Assembly (NCBI RefSeq): GCF_017562075.2
Contig: NC_054082.1
Location: 52,586,181-52,650,180 of the forward strand
DNA length: 64,000 nucleotides
From: Anopheles merus
Lineage: Eukaryota; Arthropoda; Insecta; Diptera; Culicidae
Direction of reading: 5' to 3'
Shown: positions 22,819 to 35,405 of the stretch, one piece after another
Numbering within the stretch: the stretch's first letter is position 1
Layout of the letters: every line of letters begins with the position of its first letter
The notes under the pieces: generated by a model
Seen by the model: the letters and a program-made list of their open reading frames with translations, nothing else
What the model was told of the DNA's origin: nothing
Databases searched by the model: none
Translations under genes and position numbers: made by a program

Positions 22819-24854
22819 CTGCGAGCAAAACAAAAAAAACAGACGCTTCGTTGGCTGGTATCTACAGGTTTTGGTGAGTTTTTTGTGTTGCGGCAGACAG
22901 CCCACGGATCCAAGCCCGCCGTGAGTGGTCGGGGTGGTAGTTTCTACGGTGGCAATGTTGCACCGTCCTCGACGACAGCATAACGGCGACGGCTTTGCCA
23001 TATTTGGTGCTGCCCGCGACACAACATTTCGTCCCAAGACCTGGAGGCCGGCGTCTGCGTTCGGAAGTTGACAACCTATACCGACTGGACACTGCCGCGA
23101 GCCCACTGCCTAGTGGGCTCAAGGTTCAGCAAAGTGTAATGGGCAAGGTCGATTGTAGCGACAAACAGGCGGATTTCTCTCTCTTTTATTCACACTGCAC
23201 TAGGGTATGGGTAATCCAACATTCATACAACTACGCACCAAACACTAATTTCGCACGCGAGCACTTTTTACCTCTCAGCTAGTACCGCGAATAGTTGTTT
23301 GTTGACTAAAATCAACTAAGTAGTTTCATTTGGTGTTACTTTACGATAGAACACACTGAAACGGGTTTCACTTTTTCCATCCTTACTTATCGAACGATTA
23401 TTTGTTAGGTATTGCCACCGTATTCGATACTCATAGTAGATATTTGCCCAATATAGTTTGCAGAGCGCAGCTGACCCTATTTAAGCAATAATAGAAATCC
23501 TTGCTACCGTAACCACTAATTTGCGCAAGCAAAAAGGCTCCAATAAACACACACAAACACAAAGGCAAAAACAGACCCAAAGCCAAAAAATAGGTCCATC
23601 CGATGGTGGCATTCTTACTCGTACTAATTTCTGGCTTTCCAAACAACACTGTTCACCGCGAAATTGACCACGAAACGATGGTGCTTCTCCCACCGACCAG
23701 TATCGTGGTCTGACTGGCTAACCTAATTTTTCATCGACCAACCGTTCCCGGAACACGGGTCCCGAAAAGACACTGGTGCATTTTCTTGGCGCTTTACTTG
23801 CGAACGCTTCAAGCAACTCCACTCGTTGGTGGCGTTGGGCCTGCCATCAAAGGCCATCCGAGCGGGTGCGCTCTAGATAAGGATGCATATCGTTCAGTAC
23901 GCTATGGGGTCCCTCTTCCTTTCCCTGATCCCTGAACCACCTCCGTCATCCGATCATTGCCTTCAATAACCGCGTACTACAGCTCCTCATCGTACTCGAA
24001 ACGGAGCGATGCAATCGAGTACAGGAAAACAACCAAACACCAGTTACCATAACAAACAGCGCTAGTTGGTGGTAGAATGTTTACGGGTGGGAATACCTGG
24101 TCGGACGGAATACTATAAACAGCATGCTCTTCCCTGGGGAGGGTGTCTGCACCAAGGCGACGCAAGTGTTTGAAACTCGTAATAGTGACACTAACCGTTT
24201 GCCCGTCCCACCAGGCGATTGAACTAGGTAGGGACGAAGTGTAAACACGAGACCTCCGCGGGTGCGACTCGGAGCGAGAGTGAAAATGCTCCAATGTGAG
24301 AAAATAAAACCAATACATGGAAATGCTAGAACGCCCACGAACAGTTCGATCAACATTTGCATAATTCGTCCTTTTTCGTGCGCACCGTTAGAAAAGTTTG
24401 CACCGTAGAATTTCGCTGATTAAACGAAGCCTCCCTCCTCGGAACCGATTGGAAAATCATACGAACAGTGTGGGAGAACATTGAACTGCAGTCGCACTCA
24501 TACACTGAACGGTTTGGGGGGTGGTTTTAACCGTTTTAGCTTTCACCAACACTATAAAACCATTCATAAAAACGATCCACGATGATGGCTCCTGCAGAGC
24601 GTTTTTGGCTGGCGATATTTCATGAGGGAGGATTGTGGGGGTTTGGCATTTTGAATCACGAACGTTCGTCTGCCATTCACGGCACATTTAAAGAGTCTTC
24701 GGCATTCCTCTTCCATTTATATGCATTCTGATGACACATTGTGTGCAGTAAAGCAACATTTATGTATTTACTAAGCAGTCTACTGCTGTACATACATTAA
24801 CTGTAGATTCACTCTCGCGCCGTTCTCCTGAGGAGTAATAGCTGTAACTGCTTG
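22819..24854. other. non-coding, possible TTLL5 promoter/5' UTR zone
   Basis: GC-balanced sequence upstream of the putative TTLL5 exon with several overlapping short frames but no domain. It may contain untranslated first exon(s) of TTLL5. No TATA box or clear initiator can be assigned. Confidence 0.35.
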
Positions 24855-24935
24855 GTACGCCCATAGCAAGATATGGTAGAAGTATGAAAGGCTCAGTCTA
24901 AACGAAATTTGAACCCATCAAGGGCTTATTTTTTT
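24855..24935 (-). mobile_element. remnant of a SINE200-like element
   Basis: The stretch containing CCCATAGCAAGATA, followed by TCAGTCTA and TTTGAACCCATCAAGGGC, parallels the middle of the SINE at 22003-22207, where CCCATAGCAAGATAGTCAGT precedes TTGAACCCATGACGGGC. The ends are not recognisable, so this is an old fragment. Confidence is limited because similarity was judged by eye. Confidence 0.45.
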
Positions 24936-26807
24936 ATCTTAAGATTGCTCTTGAAGTCCGGCCAACAGTTCTTACTAACAATTCTTACTAGGGCGATTGC
25001 GAAACCGGCTCGGTCGTATTGTTAATATGTCTAGTTAAAATAACAGAATAATAAATTTTGAAGAATGATTGAAAAGAGATTCGGTTTGCAACTTTGTATG
25101 TTGTATCAAACTTTTAGAAATTGAAAATAATACTGAACTGAATATCTCTCCTTCATAATCACCTACAGGGACAACCAAAAGCGATTAACCAATGTGAACA
25201 AACATTAATAAAGAGAGCTATAACAATTGTTCTAAGGCCTCTAGATAAAAACAAACAGACATGTCAACGTCAAAACAATGTTGCACTATCAAATTGATTA
25301 AACATAAACATAGTTTTTAAATAACCTTGTAAACCTTCATTGTGGGTTCGAATAACAGCATCAATTAATTACATCCATAAATAGATATTGTATAAATAAA
25401 CTTACCCGCAAACAATTAATTTGTTGTTGTAGTTGATACCAGATGCTGTGGAAAGCATACACTCTATCGCGGCATTGTACTGATGTCGGTGTTAATCTGT
25501 AAAGGAAAGAATTAAAAAAAAACAAAACCCAATTATTGATTTTAAGCACAACCACAGCCACAATGTGATTAAGCTAGAAAGAATACGGTAGCATTAACCT
25601 GCCGTTTACATAAATCACAGATTTTGTTGCTCACGAAATGATTAGAGCCATTATACAGCGTACATGTAACAGCACTTACCACGATCGATCTATCGATCGC
25701 TACGTTATGACGGTTTATTGGTTAATTATGTGAATATTTTATACTCGTGCTAGAAGTAACGCAATAATCAAGCTCCAGACTAGTTGTTGACCACGATTAG
25801 CTGGACGAGACTTTTATTCTAGAATGGTTAATTAGGAAACGAACCAGACTATATATAGTTGTATATGAGCTGCCGGATAAACTATTGGTTGCACAAACAC
25901 CAAATAAGGAGTTCGTTGTAAGACTTTTAACACACTTGTTCCGAATCCATCGAATAAATCTTGAGAAGAATTCACAAAATTTAGGATCAAAAGGGAATCA
26001 ACCCAAAAATATGGAAACCCTTGCAACTCATACAAATTGTTCACAGTTTAGCAACGCCCTTAAAAGCTGCAAATTGTAAACGACCAACACATAATCTCTT
26101 CGGATCAATTAATTTCGTTAAATTGTCCAATCCATAATAATGTCTGGTTAAAAATAGTTTCATTAATCACTACGTCCGCTTTCACCATTGGCCGTTGCTT
26201 CCGCCTGAGTGCCAAAGCTCATTAGACACGTTCGGCGTCACAACTATCAGCACTTCCAAATCACATTTGGTGGCATTTTCCTTATCGCTATTTCCGCCAC
26301 AATTGCGATCAATCATCGCGCTTTTAGCAGCTTTTAGTAAGGTGCGCGCTATTGTCCCATGTTTGGCTGTGTCGATGGTATCGATTTTCCAAACTACCAG
26401 GCAGAGAAAATTTTAAACACGTTCTAAAAATCTAATAAACTAGTAAATAAAAAAATGAATAAAAGTAAATCTAGGAAAACGCAGTAACGGTCTAGCTTTG
26501 CACAGAATAGTATTTTTGTCAAAAATGTCACAATACATTTAACAGAAGTGAAAAAAAACTTTAACTACATAAAAAGTATAATGAACATCAAATTAAGTTT
26601 TTAACTTAAACTAACTAATTTATCGATACTAATAACTCTAACATCATAAGTCAACACAACATACATATTTATTTTTACACAAAATATTTATATTTGATCA
26701 TTTTACATCGTCTAAAAAATTATTTTTTTACATGCCAAACACATTTTAAACGCATCGTGATAGTTTTTAGCGAATCTAGTCAATGAAAACTGTATTAAAG
26801 GGTAGGC
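24936..26807. other. AT-rich non-coding stretch
   Basis: No gene or repeat recognised. It contains a TATCGATA site near 26622 (the DRE/DREF-type octamer) that is isolated from any visible promoter, and short ATCGAT runs near 25683-25695. Confidence 0.4.
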
Positions 26808-26984
26808 CAGGGATCGGCAAACTTTGCTATTTTAAAGAGCCTGAACCTGAACCTGAAGAGGCAAATAGGTAACCCAAGAGTTTATATATTTGAAAGTTAT
26901 ACGAACTAAACGATCGGCAAAACGCCGCCCTCTAAACAGCAACGAGCCACAGGCGGCTCTCGAGCCGTACTTTGTCGATCGCCG
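26808..26984. mobile_element. hAT-like MITE
   Basis: It begins CAGGGATCGGCAAACTTTG and ends (minus strand) CGGCGATCGACAAAGTACGGC. This is the CAGGG-TCGGCAAA terminal type found in many non-autonomous hAT elements, followed by an AAAGAGCC motif that pairs with GGCTCT near the other end. Flanking octamers GGGTAGGC (26800-26807) and GGTTAGAC (26985-26992) agree at 6 of 8 positions, consistent with a decayed 8-bp hAT target duplication. There is no coding capacity. Confidence 0.55.
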
Positions 26985-29900
26985 GGTTAGACGGATACGC
27001 CATACAAAGTTCGTTCACCTTCTGCGCAGTTGGTTACGATTACGATCGAGTTTTTGTTTAAAAAAATGTGTAATAACTTGGATATTAATTGATGATAATA
27101 CCTCTCCGTGAACAAAAAAATCCGTCCTCAGCTGTTATTATACGAAGTAAATCTTTTGAATCAAAGACTTTGCAAGACAAAAAACCGATCGACATTCACG
27201 CACAACGTTTGTGATAGTACTTCCTTTCGTTTTGTTGTCTGCGGTAGAACATTCGCTACAAATCCATTTAAAGTACAAACGGCAAGTCCTATCTATTATT
27301 AGACGCCAGCAAGCATCAACGTTTGATCAGACCTACGGTCCTCACTGACTGCCGGTACCATCTTGTGTGCATCGTAAGCCAATGAGTAACTTTCGAGTGA
27401 AAGAAACGCGAAAAACATGCGTGCACTACCGTTACATGAAGTCATCGCCCAAATTCGGCCGTATTTTGCATACGAAATGCCGTTGGCGCTGGAACAAAGC
27501 AGATTAGAATCCGGCCGACATTGAAGAGACCTTACGGTGCCATGCTGCGGTAGCGACATGCGCCGGTGCATACCTAATTGCTCGCCGGATGATCGACGAC
27601 GGCTGACAGGGCAAACAAGCCATGCTTGCAGTTTTCGTCACAAGAGCTTGGAATTTCGATTGATCGGTTGATTGCTTCTCCGTTTTACGTTTGTCGCTCT
27701 TACACTTGGCTGACAGCGGCGTTGACAATCCAAAGAAGCGTGAGTCACAGTCACATATTTTTGGTGCGTAAGAACGGTCCTCTTAGAACCTTTAGAACCA
27801 GCGCAAAGGAAATGAATGCTGAATGTTTGGACCAAATTGGAGCACCGGAAGCATGGTGTGGCTTAAAAATAGATTTTTTTTTATAGCCGTAGTAACACGA
27901 TTTTAAAGAAACACTAATGCACACACTTAGTAGAACATATAACTGGTCTTGTATTATTACTCAACGTTTGAAGCTAGTTCAATAATAAATTTTAAATATT
28001 TATTTGATTAGGTAAGCGTCGAATAAGTAAATAAATCGGTATTGCTAAGCAAGTGACAAAGCGTTTCTGTTCCCTTCAGCCACGAGTCTTTGTACTGCTC
28101 TTTGGTGAGATCTATCTAAGAATGGGTGTGAGGTGTGGCATCCTTCTACGAATGTTATCAAAACTTGTGTAACAGGCAGTTTAAGAGCAAGATGACATGA
28201 AGAGTTATTGCGATGATTTTCAAAAATAATTGTCAATAATGTGAAAACCCAAATGACTTTAGCCTTTATCTTTACCTGACCGTTTTTCAAACACTAACAA
28301 AACGATTGTGAACAACTATTCGTCTCAATATTTTCCCGTTCCCAATATTTTCCGTCTCAATATTTAGAACTGCTGACACGAGAATCATTGTCATAATATT
28401 AAAACGTGCTCAATTATCAGCTTTGTCATAATATCAAGAGTCCCTTGACATCCCGAAACTCCGAAACGAAGGTAGACACCTTTATGCAGGGAAATACTGC
28501 TGACGTACATCAACACTACAGTGCCTGTCAAATGTAATAAGTGCTTTCTGATCGTGAACCTAGATAGACATAAATCCTTTGCCACCAAGGAAGCCGGTTT
28601 ACCCCTAACGCCACCATAACAGATTGCGCACTCAAGAAGCTCATCGTCCGGTGATTTTCCTGCTTCCTGTTTCCACAATGAGAGGAGGCTTTACTGTGCT
28701 AATTCAATTGCAGCACTGTACAGCTCGTTGCACACTCGAGGCACGGGTAGCCCGGGCAATCTGCTAGAGGAAATTTCGGTCGTTCAATCTAGAACCCGTC
28801 CATCAGCCGCACCAACTGTCAGGTGCATGTGGCGTTGTAATAATGCAATTTGGGTTCCCTGTTCCATCGCATCCATCAATGCGGGCGCGTACACACCTTC
28901 CGATGTAGGCACAGTAGCTGTCGCAAATGCGCTTTAGCACCCGTTACGCGGATCAAACACGAAGAAAAGCTGCTACTGGTCTCGAAGCAGTCAAAGAAGA
29001 AAATCATAGGCAACCATCCCCATTTTCACGGCCTGACGTGTTAAAATGCGCTCCATCAAAGCGACGAAACAAGGTCACGATGAACGGCGGCCGGGTCCTT
29101 TAAAGGTAGGTTGGGCGGGAAATTTTTCTTTTCTCTTGCCAAAAACCCGAAAGACCACTTATCTTGCACGAAGCCGGTTTGCACGAAATTTTGCACCGCT
29201 GCTAGTCGAAAGTAGTGTTGTGCCATCTGGAACGAAAACTTACGCTATGCTCCCTACACCCAACCAACCAACCATACACCCATCAATAACTTATCAAATT
29301 ATCGATTTACCCACCGCCAGCACTCAGTGGTGTCTGACCAGATACTGGTGAGATTATGTGATGCATGTGTACGTTAGTGAGCCGACAGACAAATAAGGGA
29401 AGGCACCGGAAAGAACATTTGATGTCGAATGTCAAATATCAACTAGCGAAACTCTACTTCCAATAATACCATAACGCTTAAACCATAAAAAAAGCCCAAT
29501 CAAAGTGACAATGGAACTGGGTGGTGGTATTTTGCTACTTCACACCCATCAGTAAGCATATTCAGTCTGGTGATATCCTTCACCGCACCTTTCCCGCAAT
29601 CCACCGACCACACATTACACACCTTTGTCTACGCTCCAATGTTACGATCAAACGACATGGAAATACGCAATTGCAAGCGTACATAGTTATTCAATGTTGT
29701 CAAAAGTGGTGCATTGCTTGCTACAACATCATTATTCGGCAACGCGCAAATCGGGGCCAACTGATTGGTATCATTCAAATGCGGTAAACACCATCGAATG
29801 ACGGCATTCAAAGAGCACACACGTATGGTTTGAAAAATGGCCGGAAGTATTTGGCGTAGGAAATTGCTAAAGGCAATCTTTTCAGCAGCGACCATTGCTC

Positions 29901-32900
29901 CGTTGTTGTGGGTGTACAGGGTTCAATACATTTATACCCTCCATCCACTGTCAACAACGGCCGTACATGTCAATGTTGCTATGTTGCAGAAGGGGGAAAT
30001 GGTTAAAAGCAAAACATAAAATGTAATTCATCACAACAAAATGAACCATCGCTAGATATGTAACACACAAAAAAAAACACAAACTTAAACGAATGGCAAT
30101 CGACATATGTTCACCCATGATCGTCTTTCACACTCACAAATAATCGAAGTTTCTGGGGAAAGTATGAATAATCTACCTCCAAGCAAACGTTGCACCAGTG
30201 CACCAGAGAGTATGCGGCAATAATAGTTAACTCGTTGTTTACATTGCAATTGCCAAACACTGCGCACACTGAAACTAGTTAAGCAGCGTAAAAGAAGCGT
30301 TATGGAAATGGGTGTAATGTGCGAAACAGTGAAACAGTTTCCTACGCTACCTTGCTGCCCATTGCTTCATAACCCAGCGCCACTGAAAGCGCATTGTGCG
30401 ATTACTTAATCATTTTCACCCCTTGCCATTAGGTGTAATGGGGGGGTTGCGCTTTGCGCTTTCTACCAACCATCGGCCGCAATCGGGCCATTTCAGCACA
30501 ACTGCGACCGTCATCGAGCCATGGTCAAAGAGAAACGTCACACTGGCTGATCATTTCACACAACGCCCTGCCCCCAGCGCTGGACGGCCGTTTGTGTGCT
30601 CAAGAGAGAGCATATTGGCTGAAACCATGTGGCTAAATAGTAACGAATTACAAAAGTTAAGGTTTAAGACCTTCCTAACACCACACATAACTTCCTACTC
30701 GTTGGTTCCGGCGATCACGCACGCGTTGGTTCCGAGCGCCAAAATTTCATCCCAAACGTGACGGTAACAAATAAAGCAACACCCACACTTGCTTCGAAAG
30801 CGAGTGAAAAGTGTGGTCACGGTTGAGGACTTCAATGATGGAAGTGTTTCACATGAGATGATGCCGATGCCCGTACGAACATTACACTGTTCATAATGGT
30901 TTGAACATCGGTCAAGCGCGCTCGATACTCGGACAGACGGGGTAAAAACAATTATTTTCGGGACTTAATATCGGAAGAGGAGGACATAGTTGTACAATTT
31001 AATGTTGGTGCGGACAGTTCGAGTTGTAGTCATTTAGTTGTAGAATTCTTTCGGAAGTCTTATTTCTTATAAACGGTAAAACCATTAACTTGTAATAATA
31101 TTAAAAATGTAAAAACAAATTTAAAATTGGCGGCTTTGGCTAGAAAAGTAAATAGAAGCATCTGTATTTACATACATTAATAAGTATTTTAAATTCGATG
31201 ATTTAAAAGTATGTTTAATGTTCTTGTATGTTATGCTTATTTTAATATTTAATCGACACGCTGACTATCTAACTTCATCCCACAAGAAATCAGTCGGCGA
31301 CACATTAATTTCTTCAAAGTCCCAATGTTTGCTCCAATGTACGCCACACCGTGTTTCATTATACTTTCCGATTTTCCATCCAACTACCTCATTTACTACT
31401 TCTCACCCTACCGATTTCTTGATTATCGAATGACCAATTTGCGCATAAAAACGTTCGGTCAATATTTGCCCTGCGTGCCAATGTGGTGACGAACGATACA
31501 TGGCCAAAATCGATTGCCTGCAGGCATCAAATAGCGCTTCTCTTGTTTGAACAGCGAGCGCTCATCGAAACGCAAACAAACGTATGAACTTGAAGCGAGA
31601 AAAAAGTGGCAAAAATCCTCCCATCCGAGGGTGCGATCGCGGAATGACCTAGACACTGGGATGAAGCACAGCGCACAGATGCTTGAACGCTACTCCGATG
31701 GTTGGCGATTGTAAGCTGATTGTAAGCGATGAGCCGTGCAGCAATTGTAACATGTCGTAAAAGATCGCTATCGAGATGGATTCGGGCATTGCGAGCGAAA
31801 TCATAAATGCAGCCGCGATATTAAATGCAGGCGGTTTGTTTGTGCGCTAACCCGCGTACATTGAAGTTGCGCTGGCCATGAACCGTGAAGGGATAGTACA
31901 GTGTAGTGAATAAATGTTAGACTAAAAAAACAAATCAAGTACACATTTTACGAAGCTCAAAAAAAGTTAACGCCTTTTTAAGGTTAATATAACTCATAGC
32001 TGTTCCTGGAGATGTTCCCAAATACAATTAATCATTTATATCACATGTTTTATATTTTTTGTTTTGGCAGAAAACAAACAGAGTTTGGGTAATGAAGTTT
32101 TTTTAACACCACACCAATCACCTTCACAAACCATCCAATTGCTAAAGAATAGTGTGAGCAGCCATTAAACATTATGTTAAAGCAAACATTAACAATTGAA
32201 AAACAAACAACTCAACAACATCCCACGCCCGATCACGCGTTGCAGAATGACATGAGAGAGGGTTTTATTTTTGCTGTCTTCTGTTCGTCTGTGTTTATCA
32301 AACAATTATGGCCAGCAGTGTATGCAAAACAATTTTAAGTACCCCCAGCGGAAGCCGGGTGAGCATGTTGAGTGGTTTACTCGATCCAAGCGCAAACGCG
32401 TTTACGCGTTTCAGGGGTATAGTAAACTCGTCAACAAGGAAATGGACAGTACTGTTGCACACTACTAGTTTAAAATAAAAACATCGTTTGAAAACTTACT
32501 CCACCTTCGTCGTTAGAAAACCGAAAAAAAATCACAGATCACCATACACAAAACATGCCTTAGAAAAAGCGTCTCTCATTCGGTAGCCAATTCCCCGTCG
32601 CAGGATTTACCGATGGATCGATAATGCTGCTTACCCATTCCCACACATTCCCTCCTTGTCCAACGGACCAAGATTGGCACTAGACATGCAACTCCTGCTT
32701 TCGGCGCATTGTCTCCGTGCAGAGTTCCCGCTCGAAGGTGACATCGGTAGCAGATAATTGTTTTGGCCGCTGGATTACAGATTATCGGATTATGCAGGTC
32801 ACTACCACCCGTCGCCGTTCCGATTCTCGTTTAGAATGCAAATGGGTCATGGGAATGTGCTTTGGGAAGGTGTTTTGGTGGTTTGTTTTGCCTCCCCGTC

Positions 32901-35163
32901 ATCACTCCCACCACTCCTTTTTTCCACCTCCCCGCATATAACCAAACGCACAGGGGGACGATCGTTTCCACTCCAGCCCGGTTGGCCGGCCGGGCTTCTA
33001 AAAATATTGTTATGTGCCTTGCAAGAACAAGAAACAACCATCGTCGTGTGCGGGAATGTGTGAAGCGCCTTACCATTGCCGGGTGCCGGCAAAAGAGAGG
33101 CAAACGAAAAGAAAAATACGGTCAAACATTCCCGTGCCTTCTGCTTGGGCTTCTCATCCTCCGGATGGTACAGATAAAAGTATTCTTTGTGGCACAATAA
33201 CCTATCACTTTATGGTTCCAACACACGGGGAGCCTAAAATGCGAACACATTTTGGTCGCCTATATGGAGCAAATTTTTATTCCAAATATTTTATGGGTAA
33301 GCTTTACGCAAACGGTACCCACTGCTACCGAGTTTTGTTAAAGAAATGTGCTCCTTGCCACAGAACACAAAAAACTTGTCTTAACGATTGTGGCCGGTTG
33401 TTTGTATGCCGTATGTCGCTTACTAATCGTTTTGTTCCGTGTTGGCAGTTCTGAATAGCGGTCTACTAAACAACGCAACGATAATTCAGGATGATTATGA
33501 GACACCGGCAGATATAATTGTTCTAATGTATGCGAAAAGAGTCCACCATCGCATCGCCTTGCCAAACACAGACGAGTAATTGGCTCATTTGAATAGAGTT
33601 GTCTGCAAGCAACGAGTGAAACGGAAATTATTTTGCTGCTGAAATAGAAGCGATTATTTTGTTCAAATTTTAAAGCAACCATTTTATATGCCATTTTATA
33701 AATTGACTCAAATTATTTAAAGAGGGTAGAGCGAGAAATTAATTTAAAATGAAGAGAAAATGAAGAAGAAAAAAACTATCGCAAAGCAGAACCTTCCTCA
33801 AGTGTGCATCCACGCCAAACGAAAAGTTTGCCCATTAAAATCAACTCACTGAAAAAAAAGTCAACATTAACCTTGCTTTTCGAAGAGTGGAAATTAGTGT
33901 AACCCCTTGAACAGAACCTCCGTCGTGGCATGTGCCGCATGTCGCAAGTTAGGAAAGCATTGCCCCTCGCCGTTTATTGAGGACGGCCACATTCTTAAGG
34001 CTTCGTGGCTGGTTGACATGGGAACAGAATAGTCAAAATTAATCGTGGCCCCATCCACCCGTACAACTAACTCCCCCATTTGTACTCCCTCCTGACCGCT
34101 TCTGCCCGACCAGCCAACGGGACGGCAGACCGGAAGCGTGAATTCGATCTTGCTTACGTCACCCGTTTGCCGCTTGTAATATTCACTTTAACTAACTTCC
34201 GTTTACGTGACTTTGCTCCGTACTGTCCTACTTCTTGCCTGGTTTCCCAACCGCCCAAACACGCGCCCAGGACTGGAAACTTTGTTTCCATCATTTTATC
34301 GTACCAAACAAATCGCAAACACCACCCAAGTTGATGTAGGTTACGGTGGAAGGAAAACGAGAGCCCAACCGAAAACACAAACTCACACTCCCCGGAGCAG
34401 GTAGTGCAGCCTTGTTTGCGCTCTTGATAACGATCAAGCGACGTGCGTAGGCTGAGATTTGCATATGTTGCTGCAGGAGCTGCTCACTTGCAGCCTGTGT
34501 CACTGTGTCACGTTAACCAACCAAAGGATCAACTTCTAAACCAGAACAAACACAGGAACTCCGACACGGGGCACACAATAAAACGGGACTCATAAAAGCG
34601 TATGATATATGTGTGTAGTGGCACTGGTTTTGTTATACTGCATCGCAATAACTTTATCTCACGTCCTTCTCAACCAACGCAGTCAAAACAAGCTATCGTG
34701 TCGTCACCAAAGGACACACACGCACACACAGACGCATAAACAGCAACAAAAATCTTTGAAAGTTCGAAACGGCATGCCTAACGCTCCAAATCTATCCCCC
34801 CCCCCCCTCGTTCCTGTGCTTTTTTATGCTCAAACACACGCGGAAACGCACCTTTTTTTATCATCCTTAATGGTAAAATGACGTGTATGGCCATGCAAAT
34901 GGAATTTTTCGTTTCGTTTGGCCCCATTTACTGTACGGCCTCGGCAGTAGATCGATTGATTTGGGAACTGTCGAAGCTACCAGATCGAGAAAATGTCATT
35001 AATGCTTTATTTTTCGATATTTACGAAATACTTTGGTAGTTGAATACTGGCACAACGCAAATCCTGTGACCTTTGTGCGTGGTAGAACTTTCGGTCACAC
35101 TTATGGGGACATTTCAATTGGCCATATCGCCGATCGATAGGTGGTGATAGTGCTACTAGCTAA
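26985..35163. other. long non-coding region
   Basis: Over 8 kb without an open frame showing domain-like sequence or coherent splice structure. Contents noted: a local duplication of CAATATTTTCCCGT/CAATATTTTCCGTC near 28325-28365, poly(G) at about 30440-30446, the small palindrome AAACGCGTTTACGCGTTT near 32394-32411, and a poly(C) run near 34798-34808. It may be intergenic or a large intron of a gene outside the window. Confidence 0.4.
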
Positions 35164-35240
35164 TGGTTTAAGCGCTGGCAGCTTTATCGACGTTTGGGCA
35201 CCAGTTTGAGTCCCTGTCGTGAAAGAATTTCTAAATACTG
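35164..35240 (+). repeat. tRNA-like SINE head with A and B boxes
   Basis: TGGTTTAAGCG at 35164-35174 fits the A-box consensus TRGYNNANNNG. AGTTTGAGTCC at 35203-35213 matches the B box at 9 of 11 positions, at tRNA-like spacing. No acceptor-stem pairing is evident, so it is not a functional tRNA gene. It is probably the 5' part of a second, unrelated tRNA-derived SINE. Confidence 0.3.
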
Positions 35241-35275
35241 TTCCAAAGGCACTACCCCTGGCTCTTGGACGACTC

Positions 35276-35393
35276 TTCTTCTTCTTCTATTTGGCGTAAC
35301 GTCCTACGCAGACATGCTGGCCTATACAGGCTTTCGAGACTCAATGCATTACCACACAGCCGTACGAGTTGACGACTGTACCACGGAACCACC
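35276..35393 (-). mobile_element. short tRNA-derived SINE variant with perfect 12-bp target duplication
   Basis: A 118-bp minus-strand insertion flanked by identical CTTGGACGACTC at 35264-35275 and 35394-35405. On the minus strand its head (GTGGTACAGTCGTCAACTCG) is identical to the SINE200-like copies and it also ends in (GAA)n. The body between (CTCGAAAGCCTGTATAGG and so on) is different and the B box is not obvious. The intact duplication implies a recent insertion. Confidence 0.8.
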
Positions 35394-35405
35394 CTTGGAC
35401 GACTC

